From NCBI GenBank assembly GCA_025093985.1, contig JACAAK010000055.1:1-27778 (forward strand): a stretch of DNA of 27,778 nt, in the 5' to 3' direction. The position numbers and the translations under genes were made by a program. The stretch is from Calvatia gigantea (lineage: Eukaryota; Basidiomycota; Agaricomycetes; Agaricales; Lycoperdaceae). Positions 1 to 13,078 of this stretch are shown here, in pieces. The stretch's first letter is position 1. Each line of letters begins with the position of its first letter. The notes beneath the pieces are model-generated. The model had not been told where the DNA came from. It did not search any database and saw only the letters and a list, made by a program, of their open reading frames with translations.

Positions 1-1497
1 TATCGAGACTCGTGACGCAACTCATCCATCAGAACCAGCCGTGTGAGTGTAAAGGGCCACGAGTTTTTAGTCATTCGTAGAAACCCTGTTGGTAGTCATG
101 TGCGAACAAACGTAACAGTCGATAAAGGACTAAAATTGTTGGCGACATATAAGCCAAATGGGCAAAGGTTCATAAAGGTTTAACTGGGTTTTTCCCCCAG
201 TTAGGGTCTAAAATTCCACGGGTTTTTAAAACGTTCGGTTTTCGGGTGTTGGCTTTTACGCCTAAAACTGGCATTTAAAAATTTAACCCAATTTGTGGGC
301 ATATCAGCGTGACAATTTAAGCCCTTTTTTGTGAAATTTGTAAGAGGTGGCAGCAATAGCAACTCATATTTAAACCATCTCGCGCGCGTTCCGAGCCTTT
401 GAAGCATTTTTCGAGCATAGACGTTCTTACGAAACTTTGAATTGAAGTTTTACTTAGGGGGTAATACCTTCCTTTTGAAGTTCGACGAATCAGTATCGGT
501 TTGCTGCTTGACGGGCAGTTAAGAATCGCTGAACGTTTACCATTTTTGGTTATCCAAATGACGTTGGGCATTTTGGGGATAAACTATCCTGCATACTTTT
601 CCAATTCCGAGTCATGGAACTTCGTATTCTTTTTTCGTGCACTTCGGATGTTCGTGGCAGACATTAACGTTTTACCTGGAATACCCAACCTGCTTTATGG
701 GTAATAGTGGGTAGATTTATCCTGTTTTGGATTCGTAAGGGGTGCCTCAGGCTTGGCCTTCAAGTGCGTCGCGTATAAACCACCGGGGCTACGTGAGTTC
801 AATCTTTAATACTCCGGCCGTGGTAATGGTACGATGGATAATTTTAACTTAAAAGTGCTCCACTTGGAAACTAACGGTTCATCAGTGCACGAGTATTGGC
901 AAATGCCGTACGTATTGATTTTGAATAATGAACTCGTTAAACAGATTATAATCGCCCAAATTTAGGCCAAATTCAACCTTTTTAAAACCTTTTAAGGAAT
1001 TAAGATATTGGAAGTCTTTTCTCTTGGCTTAATTCAATCAGCACGCAGAAGCTCTTTGGGATTCCCAAAAATTTAAAGTTCACCACTGTTACTGTTTTTG
1101 CATGTTTAATTATGTCCAAATTGCGCTTACAGTCTGGGTTTTAGGTTCAATTTTGGTGACAAATTTTCAGAAACCAAAATTACGGAATTTTTGAGGGTTC
1201 TAATTTTCAAGCTCATAAAGACTTTGGGTAAACTGCACAAATCAAATTGCGCAATACCAATGGTTTGTATACGCACGGACAAATGAACTTGATTTAGTAG
1301 TAACGATCAACGCAGTGTCACTCGAAATGGGCAGAAACCCCGTTCTGGGTTTGAAGTAGCGATGAAAGGTACCGGAAGTCAAGTCCAATTTTTAAGTGTA
1401 TCAACAATGACCTGCACCTGAACCACGACCTGACAACGGGAACGCTTACCTTGGTCATGGATAAGTCCATGAAATCAAGAGTGCCTGGGAACATTTT
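1..1497 (-). other. Low-accuracy continuation of dnaE (unpolished sequence)
   Basis: There is no sustained reading frame here. The part next to the clean dnaE fragment (about 1320-1497) still resembles dnaE when read on the minus strand: broken pieces matching the conserved FPGYF, GSGAGS and LKIT-DLDPL stretches of the polymerase core appear in the right order, separated by deletions. The block is therefore best read as the next part of dnaE in uncorrected form, not as an intergenic region. Farther left (1-1250) only short, doubtful resemblances remain and I would not assign boundaries. Small ORFs inside it should not be treated as genes. Confidence 0.6.
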
Positions 1498-2478
1498 AGA
1501 TGGTCCCGATTTCATACTCTAAACGATCATCGTATTCTTTACGTTTTTGAGGCCAGTATTCATCACGCGTTTCTGGTGGATATAAAAAGTCTAAACGCTC
1601 TTCTAAACCTTCTTTGGATAAATGTGCAAAGTAGGTGTCAATGGTATGGCCTTCAGGAATAGGGTAGTCAGGCAGGAAGTATTTACCTAATTGCAGAGTG
1701 ACGTTACAACGCTTCGCGATCTGATAAGTATTTTCAATTGCAGAGGAAATGTCTGCAAATAACTCCGCCATTTGTTGGCCAGATTTAAAATATTGCTCTG
1801 GAGAGTAATTTTTGGTCGGCGGTTATCCCCTAATACATAACCATCGGCAATACAGACTCGGCTTCGTGTGCTTCAAAGTCTATTTCTTTCATGAAGTGCA
1901 CATCGTTGTGCGCAACTACACCAATATTGTATTTTTTAGCCAGTTTTAGGGCTTCATAGTTGAAGTCATCTTCACCTGAACGCTCTGTTCGACATAAAGC
2001 CAAATAAACACGATTGCCAAACTTTGCAATCCATTCTTCGAGTAAAGGTTCGGCTTTTTGCGGATTCGATGTACAGAGCATTTTGCCGACATCAGATCGC
2101 ATGCCAAGTAGCGCAATCAGGTCATGGTTTTGTTCTAAAAATCCAGTCTTTTGCAACGCAAGGAATATCAAGCTGTTGACCTCGGATAAAACCTTCTGAA
2201 ACCAGTTCGGTTAGATTACGCCAGCCAACATTGCTCATCGCCAATAATGTCACGCGATGTTCAGCATCGTTCAAGCGAACTTCTGAACCCATAATCGGTT
2301 TGATACCATTATCTAAGCATTTACCATAAAATTTTACAGCAGCATGTAAGTTAGATAAGTCAGTAATGGCAAGGGCTGGCATACCTTCTGCCTTAGCAGC
2401 TTTGACTAAATCAGGTATACGTACAATTGATTCTGTGATTGAAAATTCTGTATGAATACCAAGATGTACAAAGTGCAT
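1498..2478 (-). CDS. dnaE: DNA polymerase III alpha subunit, N-terminal part, frameshifted
   Basis: DnaE is the catalytic subunit of the replicative polymerase. The start is the ATG at 2476-2478, opening MHFVHLGIHTEFSITESIV, the N-terminal PHP-domain beginning typical of DnaE. Continuing conserved pieces include MPALAITDLSN, IKPIMGSEVRL, GVVAHNDVHFM and EYDDRLEYEI. About 320 residues of a protein usually near 1,170 are readable. The frame breaks near 2140 (extra bases in a T/A-rich run), near 1855 (one base lost before the residues RVCIADGYVLGD) and near 1810 (one base lost in an A/T run). Each break is a small indel with homology continuing in another frame, so these are most likely sequence errors in an essential gene, not a pseudogene. 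The gene continues leftward into degraded sequence. Upstream lies the secreted-protein gene, same strand. Confidence 0.9.
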
Positions 2479-2664
2479 AAGTGAGTCCCTGCAAAACCGC
2501 TGAATAGTTTAACATGCTCTGCCTTCATTCTGAGTGCGATTCAAATGAATTGGCAAAATTTAATAGGCTACAGTGTTTGGACTGTTTATTTTATTGTCAG
2601 TAAGTTCTAAACGACTTAAAAAAGCCAATGTCAGTCGCATTGTTTCTTGGAATAAAAGCCTTTA

Positions 2665-3289
2665 TCAGGCCACTGCTTGCTGAAGGGCAAAATTACTTAA
2701 CCGTCCATTTTTAAAACCAAAGTTGAGATAAGCTGTGTAGGGTGGGGCAAAGTCTTGGGGTTTTTTTAGAAAGGCTTTGATTTCATTGGCTGCAAGAGCA
2801 AAACTTGGGCTTCACCTGATGCTGCCATACCTTGTGCACTGTATTTAAAGTCTTGTTTAAACTGCTGCAAAGTATAATTCGGTGTGATCTGAGTATTTTG
2901 CACGCGTATATTTTCGCCCATCGCTTGAGTGCTTTTCCAGTCAAGCCAAACACGGCCTTTGGTTTGACCGAGTTGTTTTAAACTCGCTTTGTCTTTATAG
3001 AATTTTCAGCCTGAATCTTGGGATTATCTTCGCTAAAAATCTCAAATTTTAGGGTTTTGGGTTGGGTACTGGTAATACTGTATTCATAGTTGCCTGTACA
3101 TTCGGCATATTGTTTGCTGGTTTTTCCATTCGGAGGAGCGAGTAATTGACTGACTTGATGTGCTGTCACAGGTGCATTGAGTTCAACCTGATTCACTTTT
3201 ACACTGGTGACGTAGTTATAGGGATTTGAAGCTGCATGGCTGAGCATCGGCAAAAGACTTAGACTGATCAATAGAGTTGTTATTTTCAT
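2665..3289 (-). CDS. Unknown secreted protein, copy 1 (frameshifted)
   Basis: I do not recognise a family. The start at 3289 gives MKITTLLISLSLLPMLSHAA, a good Sec signal peptide (Lys-positive start, hydrophobic core, AxA-like cleavage site). The mature part would be about 185 residues, acidic and basic mixed, with one visible cysteine (AECTGNYEYS) and no further membrane segment. The first frame closes at 2978; homology to itself continues in other frames (KDKASLKQLGQTKGRVWLDW, then MGENIRVQNTQITPNYTLQQ, then a tail ending LSNFALQQAVA) to a TGA at 2665-2667. The breaks near 3000 and near 2805 look like single-base deletions in A or G runs. The same segment reappears at 5090-5713, almost certainly one genomic gene represented twice. 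Likely periplasmic or exported; function unknown. Confidence 0.7.
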
Positions 3290-3347
3290 CGTTATAGCTT
3301 TTAAAAGTGTTGTTTGCCAGATTATATAAAACTTAGACCTGAAAAAA

Positions 3348-3369
3348 AAGCTCCCAATATTGAGAGCTT
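3348..3369 (-). terminator. Rho-independent terminator, copy 1
   Basis: Inverted repeat with an 8-9 bp stem around AATATT, followed on the minus strand by a run of T. It lies between the metI stop and the secreted-protein gene. It is the duplicate of the terminator at 5772-5793. Confidence 0.6.
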
Positions 3370-3376
3370 AATTTTG

Positions 3377-3484
3377 TTAGCGTAGTTTAGACAGCCAATC
3401 GCCAACGGATTGTACAATTTGCACCATGATCAACAGCACAATCACCGTGAGGATCACGACACTGGTGTCAAAACGTTGATAACC
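3377..3484 (-). pseudogene. metI 3' end, truncated duplicate
   Basis: The last about 36 codons of MetI (ending VGDWLSKLR) are present, identical to the complete-looking copy at 5801 onward. At 3484 the frame and the homology stop at the start of degraded sequence. This is part of the duplicated segment and probably not a real second gene. Confidence 0.75.
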
Positions 3485-4934
3485 AGCGGTTGCGATTGCC
3501 TAAGTCCCCGGGCAGTACTTGCACGGTAGGACAACTCGTTAAATCGTTTATAGCTAAGGATTATCATCGACCATAAACGCGTATTTAATTTCTAAGTGCC
3601 TTGGACATAAGGTGAAACAGGTTAAATAAAGTCCCCTTTTTTAGCATCAAAAGATGATTTATGGGTTTAAACAAGGCAAATTCTTTCTAATCGCCTATAA
3701 TCACGAAATTCATCTTTGTTAGGACAAGGGAAAAGGAATTACTGGTTTTTTGTTCTTTGCATAATCAACGACCTGTCTCTTTCTTGAACGGCAGCAATCG
3801 CCGTAATTTATTGAATTTCAGCTGACGTTTTTTTTTTTTATAAGTTTGATTTGGCCTTAACAGCTTCGAGCACTTTATTGCTTATGGGGTGCAATTCTTC
3901 GTTGACCAACTTCAGACTGAAAACGAACCTAAATTCAGTTGGTCTTTTGAATTTTTCTAACCCTTTTAACAAAATGCGATAACTAAGCAACCTTTTGTCA
4001 AAAGCGGCTTTGATACTGAGCAGTCAAAGAACATTGTCATGACCCACGATCAAGCTCGGACATCAGTTTAACAGGGCCTTACTTTTTCCTTTGAAGCGTG
4101 TACGCTTTCCTTCAGCCAAGGACAAGTCCTAATTTGTAAGTACTCATTGCCTGCTACCGACTTTACGACGGGTTGCGTTCCGGAAGTAACAGTATTGGGG
4201 CTCAAACATTTTAGAGATCGTAAGATCAATCATGTTCATGAGCCCTGTTTTTAGTTATTTCAATGGTGTGGGATAAAATAATAGTTTCAAATTTTGAGTA
4301 ATCAAACTTGAAAAGCAGGTATGTTAGCTCGGGAGCTCACGGTGTATTTACGAATGCAAGAGTTACAAGGGATCTTAGCAAAAGGTATTAATTAAGAATA
4401 AAAGGCATGTTGCAGTCTAAAAAATTTTGCATGAGGTTTGTAAGGCATTTTAAAAAATAACATCTGTTTAGGCTTGATAGGCTTTAGTCATTCGCGCACT
4501 GAAAAGTCAATCTTCAGCACTACAGGTTTTATTTTTGTCCTTTTAAGGCTTCAAAAGCACTTGATGGGGGCATAAGCCATGCTGAATGCAATTGAAGTCA
4601 TACTTCGAGAATTCGCATGTTGGATTGTTGCCTTTGGTGGAAACCATCTTTTAGCCAATCAGTAGGTTTTCTATTTCGGTATTTTAGAATAAAAATCAAG
4701 CTTTAAAACCCGTACCGGAACTCTTTGTACACTCATTGGCCCCCATTACGACAGATAGGCCCAGTAGCAACGCCCATAACGTTTTACTTGTGCGTTCCAT
4801 AAAATGTTACAATGTAAGTTGATAACAGAGAAGGCGATACCTTCTCCATTGAGCCTGACAATGGTAAAGTACAATTGACTGGTATTAAAATCCTGAACAA
4901 TTACCAATGCAAATAGTCCGCAAAACGTGAATAT
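3485..4934. other. Gene-less block: low-accuracy copy of the dnaE 5' region
   Basis: No credible ORF. The right-hand 120 bases (about 4811-4934) align by eye to 2341-2510: the same order of short words (for example atgtaagtt, ataccttct, gtacaattga) with many deletions, running through the dnaE start and directly into the repeat at 4935. Weaker agreement reaches back to about 4741 against about 2215. I infer the block is unpolished read sequence of dnaE inserted between two polished segments. The left half is too degraded to place. Confidence 0.65.
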
Positions 4935-5089
4935 TTAACATGCTCTGCCTTCATTCTGAGTGCGATTCAAATGAATTGGCAAAATTTAATAGGCTACAGT
5001 GTTTGGACTGTTTATTTTATTGTCAGTAAGTTCTAAACGACTTAAAAAAGCCATGTCAGTCGCATTGTTTCTTGGAATAAAAGCCTTTA

Positions 5090-5713
5090 TCAGGCCACTG
5101 CTTGCTGAAGGGCAAAATTACTTAACCGTCCATTTTTAAAACCAAAGTTGAGATAAGCTGTGTAGGGTGGGGCAAAGTCTTGGGGTTTTTTTAGAAAGGC
5201 TTTGATTCATTGGCTGCAAGAGCAAAACTTGGGCTTCACCTGATGCTGCCATACCTTGTGCACTGTATTTAAAGTCTTGTTTAAACTGCTGCAAAGTATA
5301 ATTCGGTGTGATCTGAGTATTTTGCACGCGTATATTTTCGCCCATCGCTTGAGTGCTTTTCCAGTCAAGCCAAACACGGCCTTTGGTTTGACCGAGTTGT
5401 TTTAAACTCGCTTTGTCTTTATAGAATTTTCAGCCTGAATCTTGGGATTATCTTCGCTAAAAATCTCAAATTTTAGGGTTTTGGGTTGGGTACTGGTAAT
5501 ACTGTATTCATAGTTGCCTGTACATTCGGCATATTGTTTGCTGGTTTTTCCATTCGGAGGAGCGAGTAATTGACTGACTTGATGTGCTGTCACAGGTGCA
5601 TTGAGTTCAACCTGATTCACTTTTACACTGGTGACGTAGTTATAGGGATTTGAAGCTGCATGGCTGAGCATCGGCAAAAGACTTAGACTGATCAATAGAG
5701 TTGTTATTTTCAT
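5090..5713 (-). CDS. Unknown secreted protein, copy 2 (frameshifted)
   Basis: Same gene as 2665-3289: start at 5713, signal peptide with cleavage near SHA-AS, TGA stop at 5090-5092, about 207 residues once frames are followed by homology. It carries an extra one-base deletion in an A/T run near 5205 relative to copy 1. The 87-bp spacer to metI contains a strong terminator, so the gene is probably transcribed apart from the methionine transporter, from a promoter within that spacer. No domain recognised; an exported protein is the most that can be said. Confidence 0.7.
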
Positions 5714-5771
5714 CGTTATAGCTTTTAAAAGTGTTGTTTGCCAGATTATATAAAACTTAGACCTGAAAAAA

Positions 5772-5793
5772 AAGCTCCCAATATTGAGAGCTT
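5772..5793 (-). terminator. Rho-independent terminator after metI
   Basis: On the minus strand AAGCTCTCAATATTGGGAGC forms a stem and is followed by eight T. It starts 8 bp after the metI stop codon and should end the metQ-metN-metI transcript before the secreted-protein gene. Confidence 0.75.
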
Positions 5794-5800
5794 AATTTTG

Positions 5801-7737
<1,937 letters not shown>

Positions 7738-7763
7738 TTTTTCTTCCCGAGTAAGCACCCAAA

Positions 7764-8260
7764 CGAGGCTTAACTTAGCTGAACAATAGAGAGATCGATT
7801 GATTTTAAATCAGGTATTCCTGATTTGATGCATATGACTGTAATGTGAGTTTTGCAAGTGTGCAATTCGATATCAGTCGAATATGTACTTTCACTTTTGG
7901 GAAAAAATTAACTTTTTCAACTCACTAGAAACATCTTTGCTCAATCGTTAAATTTTGCACATCATATCAACAAAGTAATATTCGATATAGAGTATAAAAG
8001 TTCAATACTTATCTTATTTAAAGATTAGTAATTTGAATTTTGTTTATAATTTTATAATGAAAACAATATATTATTTTTAATTAATCTATTTAAAAAAAAA
8101 TAATTTGCATAAATTTTGTTCTTTATAAGATTTTATCTAAAAAAAAAAAAAAAAAAAAAAAAAGTATGTCTCAGAATACAGGATGAATATAGCTACATCT
8201 GTAGAACTTGATTTATATTCATACGGATATATTTAAAAAAATTCGCAGCGGTTTGCAATA
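7764..8260. other. AT-rich intergenic region between metQ and purD
   Basis: About 500 bp with no coding frame worth calling. The left end must hold the metQ promoter (minus strand); several AT-rich -10-like words exist but no box is clear enough to name. I looked for a SAM riboswitch or a MetJ-box array and saw neither. Most of the stretch is A/T, including 25 A at 8139-8163. Degraded echoes of it appear near 16560-16860 and 18241-18570. Confidence 0.6.
8139..8163. repeat. A25 tract in spacer
   Basis: A run of 25 A in an already A-rich spacer. It is much shorter than the other homopolymers and could be a real A-tract stretched by the same consensus fault. Confidence 0.7.
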
Positions 8261-8286
8261 AAAAAACCGCATTTAGCGGGTTTTTA
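8261..8286 (-). terminator. Terminator after purD
   Basis: Inverted repeat AAAACCCGC / GCGGTTTT around a TAAAT loop, flanked by A and T runs so it could work in both directions. It lies 15 bp beyond the purD stop on the minus strand. Imperfect copies of this hairpin recur near 16868 and 18575. Confidence 0.75.
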
Positions 8287-8300
8287 CGGTATGAATGTTT

Positions 8301-8579
8301 TTAAGTATTTTCACGCGCAATCGCACGATAACCAATATCTGTACGGTATTGCATACCCGTAAATGTGACTTGACCACAACCTCTAAAGCATTGACTTGCG
8401 CTTCAAGTACGGTATCACCAAGAGCTGTCACACATAAAACACGACCACCTGCAGTCAAGATGCGACCGTCGGCACTCATTGTAGTGCCCGCATGGAAGAT
8501 TTTTGTGTTTTCAGGAGATTGACCAAGACCAGAGATGACGTCACCTTGACGAACGGTTTCTGGGTAACTTCTGCTGCTA

Positions 8580-8668
<89 letters not shown>

Positions 8669-9087
8669 CGCGCCATTTTTTTCAACAAATGCTTTCGCTG
8701 CATCGACTTCAGTAAATACATCGTAGAACGCAGTAGGAATGTTGTGGCGTTTTAAGAAGTGCTTAGCAAAGGCTTTTGAGCCTTCTAACTGGGCAGCAAA
8801 TTGAGTTGGCCCCCAAATTTGAAGCTCTGCCGCGCGGCAAGCATCCACTACACCATTTACAAGCGGTGCTTCTGGACCACAATAATCAAATCTACTGCAT
8901 TATTTTTTGCAAAGTCGATAATTGCAGCATTGTCTAAAATGTTGAGTGCAACATTTTCACATTTGTTTTCTGTTGCAGTTCCTGCATTACCTGGTGCAAC
9001 AAAAACTTTTGCAACTTTTTCATCTTGCGCGATTTTCCATGCCAACGCATGTTCACGACCGCCATTACCCAAAACTAAAATGTTCAT
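8301..9087 (-). CDS. purD: Phosphoribosylamine-glycine ligase, middle missing
   Basis: PurD (GAR synthetase) joins glycine to phosphoribosylamine in step 2 of de novo purine synthesis. The ATG at 9085-9087 follows AAGGAT with good spacing. The N-terminal pre-ATP-grasp domain is clear: MNILVLGNGGREHALAWKI, VAPGNAGT, VDLIIV, DACRAAELQIWGPT, AKHFLKRHNIPTAFYDVF. After 89 G (C on this strand) the C-terminal domain resumes with PETVRQGDVISGLG, FHAGT, GGRVLCVTALGDTVLEA and ends ARENT at the TAA 8301-8303. The family has about 428 residues; roughly 200, including most of the ATP-grasp core, are missing. Frame breaks near 8375 and 8870 look like single-base errors. It lies downstream of purH. Confidence 0.93.
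8580..8668. repeat. Homopolymer: about 89 G
   Basis: Pure G inside purD, in place of about 600 bp of the ATP-grasp domain. The only block formed by a single homopolymer type. Confidence 0.95.
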
Positions 9088-9093
9088 CTTACT

Positions 9094-10208
<1,115 letters not shown>

Positions 10209-10264
10209 GATCTTCGTCACAGTTATCAAGAATTAAAACAAAAAGTCAAAAATAGCAGGTAAAA

Positions 10265-10293
10265 AAAATGCCCGCGGAAGCCGCAAGCATTTT
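10265..10293 (-). terminator. Terminator between fis and purH
   Basis: Long GC-rich hairpin: AAAATGC / GCATTTT outer arms and GCGG / CCGC inner arms, followed on the minus strand by eight T. It begins 5 bp after the fis stop, so purH probably has its own promoter within the 90-bp spacer or depends on read-through. Confidence 0.8.
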
Positions 10294-10298
10294 ATCAT

Positions 10299-10568
10299 TT
10301 ATTCACTCATTAAACCGTGAGCTTTTAACTTTTTACGTAAAGTTCCACGGTTAAGTCCTAGAATCTCCGCAGCACGTGTTTGGTTACCGCGGGTATATTC
10401 TAAAACTACAGATAGAAGAGGTTTCTCCATTTCTGCCAGCACCATGTCGTAGACCTGAGATGGTTGCTCGCCTTGCAGTTGTGCAAAATAGTGGCGAACT
10501 GCGCGATCTACGTGAATACGAAGAGCGACATCAGACTGTGCAGTAAAAATAGGAGATTTGCTATTCAT
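10299..10568 (-). CDS. fis: Fis family DNA-binding protein
   Basis: Fis is a nucleoid-associated DNA-bending protein that acts as a dimer on promoters and recombination sites. I prefer the ATG at 10566-10568 ([20 protein letters not shown]), giving 89 residues, close to the usual 98-105; an in-frame start 30 bp upstream adds a non-family tail. The C-terminal helix-turn-helix is fully conserved: [39 protein letters not shown]. No frameshift, so this is one of the few intact genes. It lies upstream of purH as in many gammaproteobacteria, where dusB normally precedes it; dusB is not seen here. Confidence 0.95.
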   Translation of the reverse strand: MNSKSPIFTAQSDVALRIHVDRAVRHYFAQLQGEQPSQVYDMVLAEMEKPLLSVVLEYTRGNQTRAAEILGLNRGTLRKKLKAHGLMSE

Positions 10569-10649
10569 GCGAAGTAATCCGAAAAATCTAAATATCACTT
10601 GGGTAAAGTGACATATATAAAGTGGTCTAAAATTAAAATGAACTTCGTT

Positions 10650-12149
10650 TTAGATCCTAAAACGACTAGTTCTAAAACTGTACATTTAGCATGCCACAAG
10701 TTTGGTTACGCTTCAAGTTAATTCGTTAACTCAAAAATTTCAGCGTATATTTTCACGGTTGGAGCTTTTCAGCGCACGCTTGGTTTGGCCCTTTTTTAAC
10801 CGCGTCTTAAAATTCACCGTTCTAGGTCTCTTCAAATTCAAATTAGGTTTGGGGTGCAAACGATAAATGTCATATTGCTACTTGAGCAAATGTTTTCTGT
10901 TTTCTCGAGCCATACCTGCGACGATTGTTTCACGTCATAGGCAATTTCATAAAATGTACGGCATAATTAATGCATGCTGACATCCAATAAAAACCCCTCA
11001 ATGGTTTTATTTTCCGCATCACTTAAAAGTGTTTTGCGATATATCCTTTGACCGGGATAGCCCATATTGAAAGCTTTTGTATTTTAAGACAAATCGCAAC
11101 TTTTTAAATTGCAATATGTTCAGGTTTTACAGAGTTTCCTACCTTCCAAAAAAATTGCATAAAACATTTTGCCTTTCGCCTTCACCCATGCACAAGAAGT
11201 GCACCAATCTTTCGCACTTTTTAAGCCTGCATAGCTCGTAACAGTAAAGCCTAAGTTAAAGATGACCTGCAGTACCAAGGTTTCAATTCGATAACCATGC
11301 ATTATTAAGTATGAATTTCCAGACCAAGAGGTCAAATAAATGGGAATTCACATGTTGGCGGTTCTGACAATTTTGGTCACCAGGTTAAACCGAATACCAT
11401 TAGGCATTGAAGTAGGGCATTATCAATGCTAGCGAAAAATCGTTAAGGCAAATCATCAGGCGTGTTTCAATAATTAGCATCTTCAAGACCCAATTCACAA
11501 ACGCAGCAAAAACCCTATGATGAATTCAACGGTTAACGTACCCAAAAGGCTTAATCTGTCCATTAAGCAAAACGGTAATTTAAATTGAAGACCAGCTCAC
11601 CTGTGTTACGATACGGGTTAAAATCAATGCCATTTCCAGTTTCATGCCAAGAGTCTGAAAAAGTTTACATGCTTCAATTTGATCTGCTGCAATGGATATT
11701 AGCTTAAACCAAAGTTATTGTTTAATTAGTTGTTGCAATTCCAAGATTGTACTAATACGTTCAATATTTGAGTTATTGGGCAATGGTATTGTGATGCAAC
11801 GTCTATTTCCCCCTTTGTTGCACCGGCCTAAACAACAAATGCTCAATTGGCATTAACAGTTCCTACGGCTAATTGAACAGTGCTGGACAATCCATTTCTT
11901 TTCAGCATGAATCTATCTGACATTACCACAATACCACGACTGGGGTTTGACTTTGGGCATGGTTGTCCATAATATAAGACTGGAAAGCCATTTGAATGCC
12001 GTTTCATTATACAGGTCGATCTAAGTTTTGTTGTTTCATCAAACTAGATCTTAAACTACGCTTTAAACCCTAATAAGTGATAGGTTTCAAATGGCTCAAA
12101 TTTTGGGAAGCAGCATGAAACTCGCGAATCAGATGTTTTCAACTGATTA
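10650..12149. other. Gene-less block: low-accuracy copy of secreted-protein gene to metI
   Basis: No usable ORF. By eye, 10737-10850 follows the secreted-protein gene (2905-3080 or 5330-5500): shared words such as gcgtatattttc, then cttggtttg, then a ttaggttt/ttgggt stretch in order. Further on, 11180-11270 follows metI at 5955-6070 (shared tgcaccaat, then ttaaagatga). The order is the same as in the clean sequence. The last 60 bases are compatible with purH just before the repeat at 12151. Most of the middle is unplaced. The left boundary is vague, since 10569-10650 may be true sequence upstream of fis. Confidence 0.5.
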
Positions 12150-12150
12150 C

Positions 12151-12688
<538 letters not shown>

Positions 12689-12854
12689 TTTTCCCCACCT
12701 GTGTCAAAAGTATGACCGTGGTTAAATGCGAGAGCGCATTAAAGGTCATCGAACACTTTGGGCAACAAACCATACCTTGCGCAACAGTGAGTTGTGCAAC
12801 ACTTACTTTGTAGATGGTTAGGCATTTAGGGCAAGAGGTTTGTTTGTCGCTCAT
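12689..12854 (-). CDS. Zinc-ribbon (MJ0042/DUF3426-type) protein, N-terminal fragment
   Basis: Only the first about 45 residues are present. MSDKQTSCPKCLTIYKVSVA is followed by CCPKCSMTF: two CPxC knuckles about 20 residues apart form the zinc-ribbon typical of proteins with MJ0042-type fingers joined to a DUF3426 domain. Such genes sit next to prmA in Pseudomonas and Acinetobacter relatives, which fits the neighbour here. The C-terminal transmembrane and DUF3426 parts are lost to the homopolymer block. Start at 12852-12854; no clear ribosome binding site. Function of the family is not established. Confidence 0.75.
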
Positions 12855-12872
12855 AGTGTATTAAGAGTTCAT

Positions 12873-13078
12873 TTAAAGGGTGTGGCGTTTACCCGAGATT
12901 CGGCACCAGTTTTCATCACGTTTCTCGACCTCTAATATATCAAAAAACTCAGAATAAACACTAGAAACATCAGAAACTTGCTCTTCAATTACACCTGCAA
13001 GTGCGAACTCTCCCTCAGATTTGACCAAAGTTGCGAATTCTGGCGCTAACATCATAAGCGGGCCTGCCAAAATATTTG
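12873..13078 (-). CDS. prmA: Ribosomal protein L11 methyltransferase, C-terminal fragment
   Basis: PrmA trimethylates ribosomal protein L11. This piece reads [18 protein letters not shown], preceded by the methyltransferase core in intact proteins, then [13 protein letters not shown] and a tail [13 protein letters not shown] with TAA at 12873-12875. NILAGPL is the conserved substrate-side motif of PrmA and the end is that of the family. The other parts of the gene lie out of order at 15187-15281 (start) and about 17011-17239 (SAM-binding core). The zinc-ribbon gene starts 18 bp downstream. Confidence 0.9.

Larger units (their letters stand above)
2509..3484. repeat. Direct repeat copy 1 (about 976 bp)
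   Basis: This segment matches 4935-5909 base for base except for two one-base indels that I can see (near 2624 and near 2782, both in short homopolymers). It covers the spacer after dnaE, the whole secreted-protein gene, a terminator and the last 36 codons of metI. The match ends abruptly at 3484: copy 2 goes on into intact metI, copy 1 goes into degraded sequence. Both copies share the same frame-breaking deletions, which true duplicates would be unlikely to do. An assembly back-step is the simplest reading. Confidence 0.9.

Noticed and set aside
7738..8260. SAM riboswitch or MetJ-box array before metQ
   Set aside because: Searched by eye for the conserved riboswitch helices and for AGACGTCT-like repeats; none found.
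11120..11335. A 71-codon ORF in the gene-less block
   Set aside because: It overlaps a stretch that follows metI at low identity and has no ribosome binding site or family resemblance.
10569..12149. dusB upstream of fis
   Set aside because: Expected from gammaproteobacterial gene order, but no DusB motif is readable in any frame; the block resembles the secreted-protein gene and metI instead.
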